From contig JAQUAG010000003.1 in the NCBI GenBank assembly GCA_028687375.1, forward strand, positions 91,122-155,121: a stretch of DNA of 64,000 nucleotides, written 5' to 3'. A program made the translations under genes and the position numbers. Source of the DNA: Arcobacteraceae bacterium. GTDB lineage: Bacteria > Campylobacterota > Campylobacteria > Campylobacterales > Arcobacteraceae. Below the pieces are notes generated by a model, which saw only the letters and a program-made list of their open reading frames with translations, searched no databases and had not been told where the DNA came from. Positions 45,516 through 54,680 of this stretch are shown here, piece by piece. Every line of letters starts with the position of its first letter. The stretch's first letter is position 1.

Positions 45516-46211
45516 ATGAATACCATAGAAACTAACAATCCAACACCTCAAACTCTCCAAAATAAATCCCTTTTGCTTAACGCAAAGGGGATTTCTCACA
45601 ACTTTGACTACCCTTTATTTGACAATATTGACCTTGCACTCCATAAGAGTGAAACTATTGCAATAATTGGTGCAAGCGGTTGTGGAAAATCAACACTTTT
45701 AAATATTCTTTCTTCACTTTTAATCCCAAATCACGGGGAAGTTTTTTATGAAAATACAAATATATGTACCCTTTCACAAAAAAAACTTTTAGAGTTAAGA
45801 CGAAATATTTTTGGTATTATATTTCAAGCGCATTATCTTTTTCGTGGTTTTTCAGCAACTGAAAATCTTCAAATTGCAGAATTTTTAAGTGGTAATACAA
45901 TTGACAAAGACTTACTTAAAAGACTCAAAATAGACCATATTCTTCACCAAGGGATTGGTGAACTAAGTGGTGGACAACAACAAAGACTTTCGATTGCAAG
46001 AATTCTTACAAAAAAACCAAAAATCATATTTGCAGATGAACCAACAGGAAACCTTGATAAAACAACAGCAAAAGAGGTTATGGATGTATTATTTGAATAC
46101 GTTGCTTATGAAAAAGCTGGTATGATTCTAGTGACACATGAAGAAGATTTGGCATTTTTATGTGATAAAGTTTACAAAATAAATGATTTAAAACTAGAAA
46201 GAGTTAAATAA
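45516..46211 (+). CDS. ABC transporter ATP-binding protein (LolD/FtsE-like)
   Basis: 231 residues from the ATG at 45516. Walker A is GASGCGKST, the signature LSGGQQQRLSIAR, Walker B IIFADEPTGNLD. The Q-loop context IIFQAHYLFRGFSATEN resembles the LolD/MacB group. No permease gene is adjacent. C. jejuni carries an ABC ATPase in the same place after tsf (from memory). No clear Shine-Dalgarno precedes it. Confidence 0.8.
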   Translation: MNTIETNNPTPQTLQNKSLLLNAKGISHNFDYPLFDNIDLALHKSETIAIIGASGCGKSTLLNILSSLLIPNHGEVFYENTNICTLSQKKLLELRRNIFGIIFQAHYLFRGFSATENLQIAEFLSGNTIDKDLLKRLKIDHILHQGIGELSGGQQQRLSIARILTKKPKIIFADEPTGNLDKTTAKEVMDVLFEYVAYEKAGMILVTHEEDLAFLCDKVYKINDLKLERVK

Positions 46212-47002
46212 TGAAAACAATAGCCCTACTATCTCATACACAAATAATTAATAAAATTTTTACCCTCATCTCTAATAAACTAATGGTTCATCTTAAAATA
46301 TATAAATCAATTGATACGATTGATAAAGATGTTGATTTAATAGTAGTAGATGATCTTTTTTTAGATGATAATATTATTAAATTAAGAGCTTATTGTGATA
46401 CTTTAGTGCTTTTGAAAAATGATAAATCAGGAGATAGTCGATTTGACTTTATTATTGAAAAACCATTTTTACCATCTACATTAAATAGTAATCTTGAAAC
46501 AATTCTTAAATCAATTAATGACAAAGTTGTAACAAAACCAGTAGAAAATCAAAAAGTTTATACGAGTGAAGAGCCTACAGATGAAGAGTTCACTGATGAT
46601 TTAGCAAAATTTATTGATAGTATGGTCAATGAGATTGATGAAGAAGCTTTTGATGATAATAATCTTACTGTCAAAAAAGAGGAACTTGGACATGGTGGAG
46701 TTTTAGATAAAGATGAACTGTCAAAACTCTACGATATGATTAATGATGATAAACAAGAAAACTATCCAAAGAATGTTGAGAAAGAGGATGATTGGGTAGA
46801 ACTTTCAGATATTATAGATAAAGCAATTGATGATGTTTCAACTTATCAATTTAAAGAAAATCAACCAATAAAACTCATTCTAAATCAATATTCAATTGAT
46901 GAGTTGACACCCCTTCTAAATAAATTAAATCAAAATATCATTGATAAATTATCACAAGGTGATGAAATTACACTACAATTAAGGTTAAACAACAATGGAT
47001 AA
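46211..47002 (+). CDS. Highly acidic protein, unknown function
   Basis: 263 residues, very rich in Asp/Glu (EEPTDEEFTDDLAKFIDSM, then DDDKQE-type runs). It has an N-terminal receiver-like or Rossmann-like stretch (IALLSHTQII, VDLIVVDDLFLDDN). C. jejuni has a 'highly acidic protein' gene between the tsf cluster and gmk, so the locus is conserved. Its start overlaps the ABC gene by 1 nt and its end overlaps gmk by 8 nt. Confidence 0.75.
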   Translation: MKTIALLSHTQIINKIFTLISNKLMVHLKIYKSIDTIDKDVDLIVVDDLFLDDNIIKLRAYCDTLVLLKNDKSGDSRFDFIIEKPFLPSTLNSNLETILKSINDKVVTKPVENQKVYTSEEPTDEEFTDDLAKFIDSMVNEIDEEAFDDNNLTVKKEELGHGGVLDKDELSKLYDMINDDKQENYPKNVEKEDDWVELSDIIDKAIDDVSTYQFKENQPIKLILNQYSIDELTPLLNKLNQNIIDKLSQGDEITLQLRLNNNG

Positions 47003-47624
47003 AGAGCTACAAAAAGGGGCAATTCTTATTATTTCAGGACCTAGCGGTTGCGGTAAAAGTTCTTTATTAAAAAGATTTTACGAACACTTTTCAAATTATT
47101 ATTTTTCAATATCAACAACAACAAGAGCACCTAGAACTGGTGAAGTTAATGGTGTTGATTATTTTTTTACTACACCAGAAGAGTTTGAAAAAGATATTGA
47201 AAATGGAAACTTTTTAGAATATGCAAAAGTACATAACAACTATTATGGAACATCTTTAAAACCTATCAATCAAGCTCTAAGTGAAGGTAAGTTGGTAATA
47301 TTTGACATTGATGTACAAGGGCATGATTTAGTTCGTGCAAAACTCAATAATATCACAACTTCTGTATTTATAACCACTCCAACACTAAAAGAGTTAGAAA
47401 GAAGACTCTTACTTAGAAATACAGATAATAAAGAGATTATAGAAAATCGAATTAAAAATGCAAAAATTGAGATTCATAGTCTTGATAAATATGATTATCT
47501 TATTTTAAATGACAACTTAGAAGAAGCTAGCAAAAAGTTAGTTGCTATTGGAAATATTGCTCTTATTAAAGCATCACTTTTTACAAAAGAAAATATTATA
47601 AATATTTGGTTAGGTGAGGAGTAA
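46995..47624 (+). CDS. gmk: Guanylate kinase
   Basis: 209 residues. The P-loop is GPSGCGKSSLLKR, with STTTRAPRTGEVNGVDYFF and YYGTSLKPI as in GMP kinases. It makes GDP from GMP. It closes the rpsB-tsf-ABC-acidic-gmk unit. Confidence 0.95.
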   Translation: MDKELQKGAILIISGPSGCGKSSLLKRFYEHFSNYYFSISTTTRAPRTGEVNGVDYFFTTPEEFEKDIENGNFLEYAKVHNNYYGTSLKPINQALSEGKLVIFDIDVQGHDLVRAKLNNITTSVFITTPTLKELERRLLLRNTDNKEIIENRIKNAKIEIHSLDKYDYLILNDNLEEASKKLVAIGNIALIKASLFTKENIINIWLGEE

Positions 47625-47691
47625 AACTCCAAATTACATCTAGAAAATTCTAAATTTTTTAGTTATAAAAAGTAAAAATAACTTTGAAAGG

Positions 47692-49320
47692 TTAAGCTAT
47701 CTCATCTATAGAAACAGCTTTTCCAAAATGCCAACCCTGCGCATAAGTTATACCTAAAGATTTAATCTTTTCATAGATACTCTCTTTACTTACAAACTCA
47801 GCAACCGTTTCAACTCCAGTTCGCTTCGCATAACTTGCAATTGTATCAACTATTATCTCTTGATTGATATCTGTATCGACACTTTTTATAAGGGAACCAT
47901 CAATTTTTACAAAATCAACTTTCAATGCTTCAAGCATATTAAAATTTGAATATCCTGCACCGAAGTCATCAACACCAACTTTACAACCATATTTATGAAC
48001 CATATCTATAAATTTTCTTACAAGTTCAAAGTCTTCTATCTCTTCTGTTTCAAGTAACTCAAAATGCAAAAATTCGCTAATATCTTGATGTTCCTCTAAA
48101 AGTTTTACTATATATTCTAAAGTCTCTTTATTTCTTATATCATCAAAAGAGATATTAACCGCAACTGTTGTGTGTTTTAATTTTATAAAATCGATACACT
48201 CATTGAGCATCAGTTTTAAAATTCGTGATGATAACTTGGCTTTTTTTGCAATTGGTAAAAATTTATACGGAGGGATTACTTCACCACTATCTTCAATATA
48301 TCGAATAAGTGCCTCATATTTATAGATACTTTGTGTATCTGATTTTACTATTGGTTGGAAAAATGCTTTGAAATGTCCATCAAAAAGACCATCTTTTAAC
48401 TTTTTAACCCATGAGAAATTCTCTTCAAAATTCTTTTGAGTATCATGAATTGTCTCATCGTATTGCATAACTTGAATAAATTTCTTTTTTGCCATATTCA
48501 AAACTCGTTGTGCATTTTCAAAAGTTCTATGATTTGATGATTTAGCCACTCCTATTGTTATCCCAATATTGATGTTACTTCCATTGTCAAAAGAGATTCC
48601 TGATTGATCTAGTTTATGGATAAAATCAATACATTCAAGCCTAAGTTCATCTTGAGTCATATCTGAATTTTTAACATTTACTACAAATTTATCAGCTCCA
48701 ACCCTATACAAATCATATCCTGGTCTTGGGAAAAACTCTTGTAAAATAGACTTAAATTGCACAAGGAGTTTATCCCCATTATCTTCCCCATATAACTCAT
48801 TTAAAATTGAAAAATCATCAATATCAATAAGTGCTATAATTGAAGGGAGAGTCTGTTTAAGTTCTTTTATTAGTGCATTTCTATTCCCAAGATGAGTTAA
48901 ATTATCTCGATATAAATCTTGCAGCTCATGATATAAAAGTGATTGTTTCATGACACTAAATAACTTTTTAATATCTATTGGTTTAAGTACATATTTATCA
49001 ATTCCAAGTTCAATCGCTTCAAGTAAATAAGAGGAGTTTGAAAATGCTGTTGCTACAATTATTGGGATATTTGGATTAATCTCTTTGATTTTTCTAGCCA
49101 TCTCTAAACCATTAAGTTCAGGCATATTTACATCTGTAACAATAAGGTCTATATCATCTTGATATTTTAAAAATGTTTCAAAACCAATTTTTCCATTTTG
49201 AGCTAGATGAACCTCTTTTGTAAACTGTTTAATAACTTCACCAGTAACATTTCTTAGGTCGTCTTCATCTTCACAATACAAAACAGTAATATCTTTTAAA
49301 TTTACAACACTTGAATCCAT
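47692..49320 (-). CDS. Response regulator with degenerate GGDEF and intact EAL domain
   Basis: 542 residues. The REC domain has phospho-acceptor D63 (LIVTDVNMPEL) and K113. The GGDEF domain has GADKF (208-212) in place of GGDEF, so cyclase activity is unlikely. The EAL domain keeps E336-A-L, VDDFGAGYSNF, KIDGSLI and ETVAEFV, so it is probably a cyclic-di-GMP phosphodiesterase under two-component control. No kinase is adjacent. Confidence 0.88.
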   Translation of the reverse strand: MDSSVVNLKDITVLYCEDEDDLRNVTGEVIKQFTKEVHLAQNGKIGFETFLKYQDDIDLIVTDVNMPELNGLEMARKIKEINPNIPIIVATAFSNSSYLLEAIELGIDKYVLKPIDIKKLFSVMKQSLLYHELQDLYRDNLTHLGNRNALIKELKQTLPSIIALIDIDDFSILNELYGEDNGDKLLVQFKSILQEFFPRPGYDLYRVGADKFVVNVKNSDMTQDELRLECIDFIHKLDQSGISFDNGSNINIGITIGVAKSSNHRTFENAQRVLNMAKKKFIQVMQYDETIHDTQKNFEENFSWVKKLKDGLFDGHFKAFFQPIVKSDTQSIYKYEALIRYIEDSGEVIPPYKFLPIAKKAKLSSRILKLMLNECIDFIKLKHTTVAVNISFDDIRNKETLEYIVKLLEEHQDISEFLHFELLETEEIEDFELVRKFIDMVHKYGCKVGVDDFGAGYSNFNMLEALKVDFVKIDGSLIKSVDTDINQEIIVDTIASYAKRTGVETVAEFVSKESIYEKIKSLGITYAQGWHFGKAVSIDEIA

Positions 49321-49369
49321 TGATTAAACTCTTTCTTATATTAGGGAATACCCTTTAATTTTAATTGGT

Positions 49370-49375
49370 TATAAT
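49370..49375 (+). promoter_or_regulatory. -10 box of the asparaginase-like/ccoI/ccoS unit
   Basis: TATAAT, 30 nt upstream of the TTG start at 49405, in the 84-nt gap after the divergent REC-GGDEF-EAL gene. Confidence 0.5.
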
Positions 49376-49404
49376 ATCCTAAAATTATAAAAGAGAAAAT
49401 TAAT

Positions 49405-49908
49405 TTGAGCAAAAATATAAAAATAATAAATGTTGGTGGGACTTTTAATAAAGTTTACATCCCAACTACAGGGGAACTTATTGTTCCTAAAGATAGTGTT
49501 GCAATTGAAGAGATTTTAGAAGAAACTTATAAAACAAATCCACCTCCTCAAATTGAGGGATTGATTTATAAAGATAGTCTTGCTATGGATAAAAATGATA
49601 GAAAGTTACTATTGAATAAGATTTTGTCTTCTAAAGAAAAAAGAATTATCATCGTTCATGGTACAGATACTATGAAAAAATCTGCTAAAGTTTTATCAAA
49701 ATTTGTCACAAAGCAAACAATAGTTTTTGTAGGTGCTATGAAGCCTTTTAGTTACGAAAAAGTTGAAGCATCAACCACATTGGGAATGGCTTTAGGTTTT
49801 TTACAAAGTATCTCAGAAAAAGGTGTATTTATATGTATGAATGGACTTATTAAAAAATACAATAAAATAAAAAAAGATTATAAAAAAGGTGTATTTATAT
49901 GTCAGTAG
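49405..49908 (+). CDS. Half-length asparaginase/glutaminase-like protein
   Basis: 167 residues, only the N-terminal domain of the ~320-residue asparaginase family. NVGGTFNKVY holds the first catalytic-type Thr. HGTDTMKKSAK holds the second Thr-Asp pair. GAMKPF follows. The C-terminal domain is missing and the protein ends YKKGVFICQ, which looks like a natural family end. Activity is uncertain. The start is TTG and the end overlaps ccoI by 10 nt. Confidence 0.7.
   Translation: MSKNIKIINVGGTFNKVYIPTTGELIVPKDSVAIEEILEETYKTNPPPQIEGLIYKDSLAMDKNDRKLLLNKILSSKEKRIIIVHGTDTMKKSAKVLSKFVTKQTIVFVGAMKPFSYEKVEASTTLGMALGFLQSISEKGVFICMNGLIKKYNKIKKDYKKGVFICQ
49817..49902 (+). repeat. Pair of identical 20-nt direct repeats, 66 nt apart
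   Basis: AAAAAGGTGTATTTATATGT occurs at 49817-49836 and 49883-49902, in frame in the asparaginase-like gene (KGVFIC both times). The second copy contains both the ribosome site (AAAGGTG) and the ATG of ccoI. Confidence 0.85.
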
Positions 49909-52292
49909 TAAAATGCAGTCACTGTCAATTAGAATTTGATGAAAAGGTGATGATCAAAGAGGAGGAAAATCCCTCTTTACATTTCTGTTGTAATGGTTGC
50001 CAAGGGGTTTACCATATTTTACAAGATGATGGGTTATCAAGTTTTTACGACAAACTTGGAAAAAATACACTCTCTCAACCACTAGCTCTTGGAAATGATA
50101 GTTCAACTTTTGATATGGATAGTTTCAAACAACGTTATATTAGAAAAACATCTGAAGGATTTAATAGGGTTGATTTAATTATTGAAGGGATTCATTGTGC
50201 TGCTTGTATTTGGCTCAATGAAAAAATTTTAGATGAGACAGCAGGGATTGTTGAAGCTAATATCAACTTTACAAATAACAAAGCAAAAATAGTTTGGGAT
50301 GAGGATATTATCTTACTATCTGCTATCATTGATAAGATTAGAAGCATCGGCTACAATGCTTATCCTTATGAAAAAACACAAAATGACAAACAATCTAAAA
50401 AAAATAATCGGGACTATTTTTTACGAATGAGTGTTGCCATCTTTGCTTCTATGAATATTATGATGATTGGTGTTGCTAAATATACTGGATTTTTTACAGG
50501 AATGAGTGATAGTATGACTCAAATGGTCCATTTTGCTGAATGGATTTTTGCCACACCAGTATTATTTTATAGTGGTTGGATATTTTTTAGAGGTGCTTAT
50601 TTTGGTCTTAGAAATAAAATTATCAATATGGACTTTTTGGTTATTACGGGTGCAAGTTTAACCTATATTTACTCTTTGTATGTCCTTTTTGGTGGAGTTG
50701 GAAATAGTTATTTTGATAGTGTTGCTATGATACTTACTTTTGTTTTAGTTGGTAAATATCTTGAAGTTTTAGGGAAAAAAAGTGCAATTGATACGATGGA
50801 TAAAATAAAATCTTACATCCCTTTGGAAGCGACTATTATAGAGAATGAAAGTAAAAAAATAGTATCTCTTGATGCCATTCTTGTTGGTGATATTATAGAG
50901 GTTAAAAATGGTGAAAAAGCCTCCGTTGATGGGGAAGTTATCAGTGGTGAAAGCTCTTTTGATGAGAGTAGTATCAGTGGTGAATCTTTACCTGTAGGGA
51001 AAAAACTTGGAAGTAAAATCTATAGTGGAACGATTAATTTAGATAAAGTGATACGCTACAAAGCTACAAAAAACTATGCAAATTCAACACTCAATAACAT
51101 TGTAGAACTTCTCGAAGATTCACTCAATTCAAAACCAAAAATTGAAGAGATGACAAATAACCTCTCAAAATATTTTTCTATCACTATTTTACTCCTCTCA
51201 TTTATCACTTTTGTAAGCTGGTATATTATGGGACTCTCTTTTGAAAAAGCACTCATTATCACGATTTCTGTGATAGTTATCGCTTGTCCTTGTGCCTTAG
51301 CACTGGCAACTCCAATAGCTAGTCTTGTGGGGATTAGTTGGCTTGGTCGGGAGGGGATACTTTTTAAAGAGGCAAAATTTATAGAAACATTTGCAAAAGC
51401 TACAACTGTAATATTTGATAAAACTGGAACTTTAACTTATGGAAAACTAAAAGTGATTTCAAAAGAGATTGAACTCTCAAGCGATGAATTAAATCTTCTT
51501 TATAGTTTAGTAGATAGCTCAACACATCCAATTAGTAAAGCTGTTAAATTATTTTTAGTTGAAAACTATCCAAATCTTACCCATATAAATCTTGAAAATA
51601 TTGAACAAATTCCAGCTGTTGGAGTAAATGCTCATTATCAAAACAAAAAATTATTTGGTGGAAAGTCAGATGAATCTTCACTTTTTACAAGCTATGTGTT
51701 TAAGATAGATGGAATTATTTTGGCTTCATTTTCTCTAGAAGATGAACTAAGAATTGATGCTCGCACAACAATTGATTATCTCCAAAAAGAGGGCATTAAA
51801 ACAATTATTTGTAGTGGTGATAATGAAACAGTTGTTTCCAAAATGGCAAATAGTTTAGGGATTAAAGAGTATTATTGGGAAGTGACTCCAAAAGGAAAAG
51901 CTGATCTTGTGACAACTTTACGAGATAAAGGGGAAATTGTTGTGATGGTTGGAGATGGGATAAATGACTCTTTAGCACTTAGTCGAGCTGATATCTCTAT
52001 AGCTATGGGAAATGGTGCTGATATCTCTTTGGCTGTTAGTGATATTGTTATCTTAAATGATAAACTAGAGGGGATTATTAAAAGTTTTTATATAAGTAAG
52101 CGAACATTTAAGTTTATAAAACAAAATCTTTTGATCTCACTTCTTTATAATCTCATCACTTTACCACTTGCTATTTTTGGATATGTTATCCCGCTTATTG
52201 CTGCACTTTCTATGAGTTTAAGTTCGCTTTTAGTAGTTGGAAATAGTATGAGAATACAACAAAAACAAATTAAAATAGATGGGGAAAAATAA
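49899..52292 (+). CDS. ccoI: Copper-translocating P1B-type ATPase for cbb3 oxidase assembly
   Basis: 797 residues. The N-terminal Cys-rich region (VKCSHCQLEFDE, FCCNGCQGVY) precedes an HMA-type domain with HCAAC. About eight TM helices include the metal-site motif CPC (VIACPCALALATP). The phosphorylation site is DKTGTLT and the hinge GDGINDS. The next gene is ccoS, so the FixI/CcoI role, supplying Cu to cbb3 oxidase, is favoured over general CopA detoxification. The start overlaps the upstream gene. Confidence 0.9.
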   Translation: MSVVKCSHCQLEFDEKVMIKEEENPSLHFCCNGCQGVYHILQDDGLSSFYDKLGKNTLSQPLALGNDSSTFDMDSFKQRYIRKTSEGFNRVDLIIEGIHCAACIWLNEKILDETAGIVEANINFTNNKAKIVWDEDIILLSAIIDKIRSIGYNAYPYEKTQNDKQSKKNNRDYFLRMSVAIFASMNIMMIGVAKYTGFFTGMSDSMTQMVHFAEWIFATPVLFYSGWIFFRGAYFGLRNKIINMDFLVITGASLTYIYSLYVLFGGVGNSYFDSVAMILTFVLVGKYLEVLGKKSAIDTMDKIKSYIPLEATIIENESKKIVSLDAILVGDIIEVKNGEKASVDGEVISGESSFDESSISGESLPVGKKLGSKIYSGTINLDKVIRYKATKNYANSTLNNIVELLEDSLNSKPKIEEMTNNLSKYFSITILLLSFITFVSWYIMGLSFEKALIITISVIVIACPCALALATPIASLVGISWLGREGILFKEAKFIETFAKATTVIFDKTGTLTYGKLKVISKEIELSSDELNLLYSLVDSSTHPISKAVKLFLVENYPNLTHINLENIEQIPAVGVNAHYQNKKLFGGKSDESSLFTSYVFKIDGIILASFSLEDELRIDARTTIDYLQKEGIKTIICSGDNETVVSKMANSLGIKEYYWEVTPKGKADLVTTLRDKGEIVVMVGDGINDSLALSRADISIAMGNGADISLAVSDIVILNDKLEGIIKSFYISKRTFKFIKQNLLISLLYNLITLPLAIFGYVIPLIAALSMSLSSLLVVGNSMRIQQKQIKIDGEK

Positions 52293-52525
52293 TGAATGAT
52301 GGAATTTTATGGCTAGAGTTAGCAGTTGGAATAATTGTGAGTTTTTCACTTCTTGGAATTTTTATTTGGGCAGTGAAACAAGGACAATTTGATGATGGGA
52401 AAAAAATGATGAATGGACTTTTATTTGATTCGACTGAAGATTTACAAGATGCTATAAGAAAAGAACAAAAGATCAAAGAGTTAAAAGAGAATAAACTAAA
52501 GTCAAAGAATTTAAAAGAGGAATAA
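52292..52525 (+). CDS. ccoS: cbb3-type cytochrome oxidase assembly protein CcoS
   Basis: 77 residues. One TM helix (WLELAVGIIVSFSLLGIFIWA) is followed by the CcoS block VKQGQFDDGKKMMNGLLFD and a charged tail. It is needed for heme/Cu insertion into cbb3 oxidase. The start overlaps the ccoI stop by 1 nt (TAATG). The oxidase subunits ccoNOQP are not in this window. Confidence 0.9.
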   Translation: MNDGILWLELAVGIIVSFSLLGIFIWAVKQGQFDDGKKMMNGLLFDSTEDLQDAIRKEQKIKELKENKLKSKNLKEE

Positions 52526-52681
52526 TACAACTTTACAATTTCTTCCTCTATCTCTATTGGTAACATTATTGTCATAAAATATAGAGAAGTTACAAAAAGT
52601 TTACAAACCTTTAAGTACCAAAGTTATAAAATTAGGTATAACAGTTATCTTTTAAGATGCTAAGTACAATAAGGAATCATT

Positions 52682-54232
52682 ATGCCACACAACATTCTGC
52701 TAAAAGTCTTACCGTTTACTTTTATTTTGTTACTTGCAATAGTAACATCTATATTTTATAATCAGCACAAAAAAACTGTCCTTATTGAATCAAACAAACA
52801 AATTGATATGATTTTAAAAACAAATAAAGCACTCCATCATTATGTAGAAAATATTCAAAAACCAGTCATTTACCAATTAAAAGAGGAGGGAAAGCTGTAT
52901 CAAGATTTCTTTGACCCTAGACTACTCTCGTTTACATATATCGCAAGAAATATACATGAACAATATGCTAAAACAGAGGAAAAAGCTGGTAATACACCTT
53001 ATAGTTATAAACTAGCAACAACAAACCCAAGAAACCCAATCAATAAAGCAACTCCCTTTGAAGAGGATATTTTAAATAAATTTCAAAAAAAAGAATTGAA
53101 AAATTTTGAAACTTTTATTACTGAAAATAATCAAAAATATTATTATAAAGCTATGCCAATAGACCCAAATAAAGAATCATGTATGAAGTGCCATAGCACT
53201 CCAGATGTTGCACCAAAAGAGTTAATAGCGTTATATGGCTCGACAGCTGCTTTTGGAGAAAAAGTTGGTGATATTCGAGCTATGATATCATTAAAAATAC
53301 CAGTTTCTTCTATTATTAATAATTCCTTACGAGAGTTTTATGTAAGTATCTTAGTTATAGCAATACTCTTTTTAACTTTTTATTTTATCCTTGTTTCTTT
53401 ATTGAAAAAAGATGCCAGTTTACAAAAGACAATGACAAAACTAGAAGAAAGCAATCTTTTACTATCACAAAGTATTGAAGAGATAAATGAAAAAAGTATC
53501 CAACTACATCGTAAAGATGAGCTTTTAGCAGAACAATCTAAAATGTCAGCATTAGGTGAGATGTTAGGGAATATAGCTCATCAATGGAGGCAACCACTCT
53601 CTGTAATAGCATCAGCAGCAACTGGTTTGCAAGTACAAAAAGAGTGTAATACATTAACTGATGAGAAATTTGACACAGCTTGTGAACTCATAAATAAAAA
53701 TACACAATATCTCTCTCACGTAATTGATAACTTTACACATTATATTGATAATAATAATCTCAAACAACAATTTAATTTGACTGATATGATAAATGATTTT
53801 GTAGAAATTATTAGTACTGAGATGGATGAGTATAGATTAAATGTGATACTAAATGTTGAAGATAACCTCCAACTCGATAGCTTTCCAAGTGAATTAATAC
53901 AATGTTTTGTTAATATGTTCAATAACTCAAAAGAGGCTTTTCAAACATTTGACGTTGATTCAAAATATATTTTTATGAGTGCATTTAAAAAAGATGATAA
54001 AACAACTATTATTTTTAAAGATAATGCAGGAGGGATACCAAATGAAATTTTACCTAAAATTTTCGAACCTTATTTTACAACGAAACACCAATCACAAGGG
54101 ACAGGTTTAGGACTTCATTTAGTTTACAAACTAATCACTCAAACTATTGAAGGTAGCGTTTGTGTAACGAATGTAGAGTATCTTTACAATGAGAAAAAAT
54201 ATATTGGCGCAGAATTTACAATTACTATCTAG
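52682..54232 (+). CDS. Heme-type sensor histidine kinase (Tll0287/DUF3365-like)
   Basis: 516 residues. TM1 (~8-26) leads to a periplasmic DUF3365/Tll0287-like domain with a c-type heme motif C167-x2-C170-H171, then TM2 (~217-240). The kinase core has H-box IAHQWRQPL (His300), an N-box FNNSKEAF, DNAGG and GTGLGLHL. A covalent heme would let it sense redox state or a gas. It lies downstream of cbb3 assembly genes; the partner regulator is not adjacent. AAGGA precedes the ATG. Confidence 0.88.
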   Translation: MPHNILLKVLPFTFILLLAIVTSIFYNQHKKTVLIESNKQIDMILKTNKALHHYVENIQKPVIYQLKEEGKLYQDFFDPRLLSFTYIARNIHEQYAKTEEKAGNTPYSYKLATTNPRNPINKATPFEEDILNKFQKKELKNFETFITENNQKYYYKAMPIDPNKESCMKCHSTPDVAPKELIALYGSTAAFGEKVGDIRAMISLKIPVSSIINNSLREFYVSILVIAILFLTFYFILVSLLKKDASLQKTMTKLEESNLLLSQSIEEINEKSIQLHRKDELLAEQSKMSALGEMLGNIAHQWRQPLSVIASAATGLQVQKECNTLTDEKFDTACELINKNTQYLSHVIDNFTHYIDNNNLKQQFNLTDMINDFVEIISTEMDEYRLNVILNVEDNLQLDSFPSELIQCFVNMFNNSKEAFQTFDVDSKYIFMSAFKKDDKTTIIFKDNAGGIPNEILPKIFEPYFTTKHQSQGTGLGLHLVYKLITQTIEGSVCVTNVEYLYNEKKYIGAEFTITI

Positions 54233-54274
54233 GTAGTTGTAAATTTTTACTACTTAGATAAATTAAAGCCATAA

Positions 54275-54306
54275 AAAAAGCCTAGCTAAAATTAGCTAGG
54301 CTTTTT
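54275..54306. terminator. Bidirectional terminator
   Basis: AAAAAGCCTAGCTAA (54275-54289) and its complement (54292-54306) flank A/T tails on both sides. It sits between the convergent kinase and cytochrome c genes. Confidence 0.88.
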
Positions 54307-54327
54307 AAATTTTAGTAAAAACTAAAA

Positions 54328-54600
54328 TTATTTTCCAACACCTGTTGATGATAAATCAGCATCGCTATATTTAGCAACTTGACCTTTCATAACACCAGCC
54401 ATAGAACCACCATAAGTTCCAGCTTTGTACCCTTGAAGTGCTTTAGTTACTTCTGCTTTTGACATATCTTTAACGATTTTTGATTTTCCTAATGCAGCTT
54501 TTTCCCAATCTGCACCATGGCAACCTTTACAAGCACCTAAGTTAACTGCACCAAATGCAGCAACACCACAAATTAATGTTCCTAATACGATTTTATTCAT
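54328..54600 (-). CDS. Small periplasmic class I cytochrome c
   Basis: 90 residues. A signal peptide (MNKIVLGTLICGVAAFGAV) is followed by heme motif CKGCH and a Met-ligand region (GSMAGVMKGQVAKYSDAD). It is similar to C. jejuni monoheme cytochrome c553-type proteins that carry electrons to cbb3 oxidase. AGGAGAA is upstream of the ATG; the terminator at 54275-54306 follows. Confidence 0.88.
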   Translation of the reverse strand: MNKIVLGTLICGVAAFGAVNLGACKGCHGADWEKAALGKSKIVKDMSKAEVTKALQGYKAGTYGGSMAGVMKGQVAKYSDADLSSTGVGK

Positions 54601-54680
54601 TCTGTTCTCCTGTTTTTTTATATTGTTTGGAAATGTTACAACTTCTTAACTTTAACTATACTTAGTGTAAAATCAACAAT

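Noticed and set aside
47625-47691. Terminator after gmk
   Set aside because: Only weak A/T pairing (CTAGAAA...TTTTTTAG); not strong enough to list.
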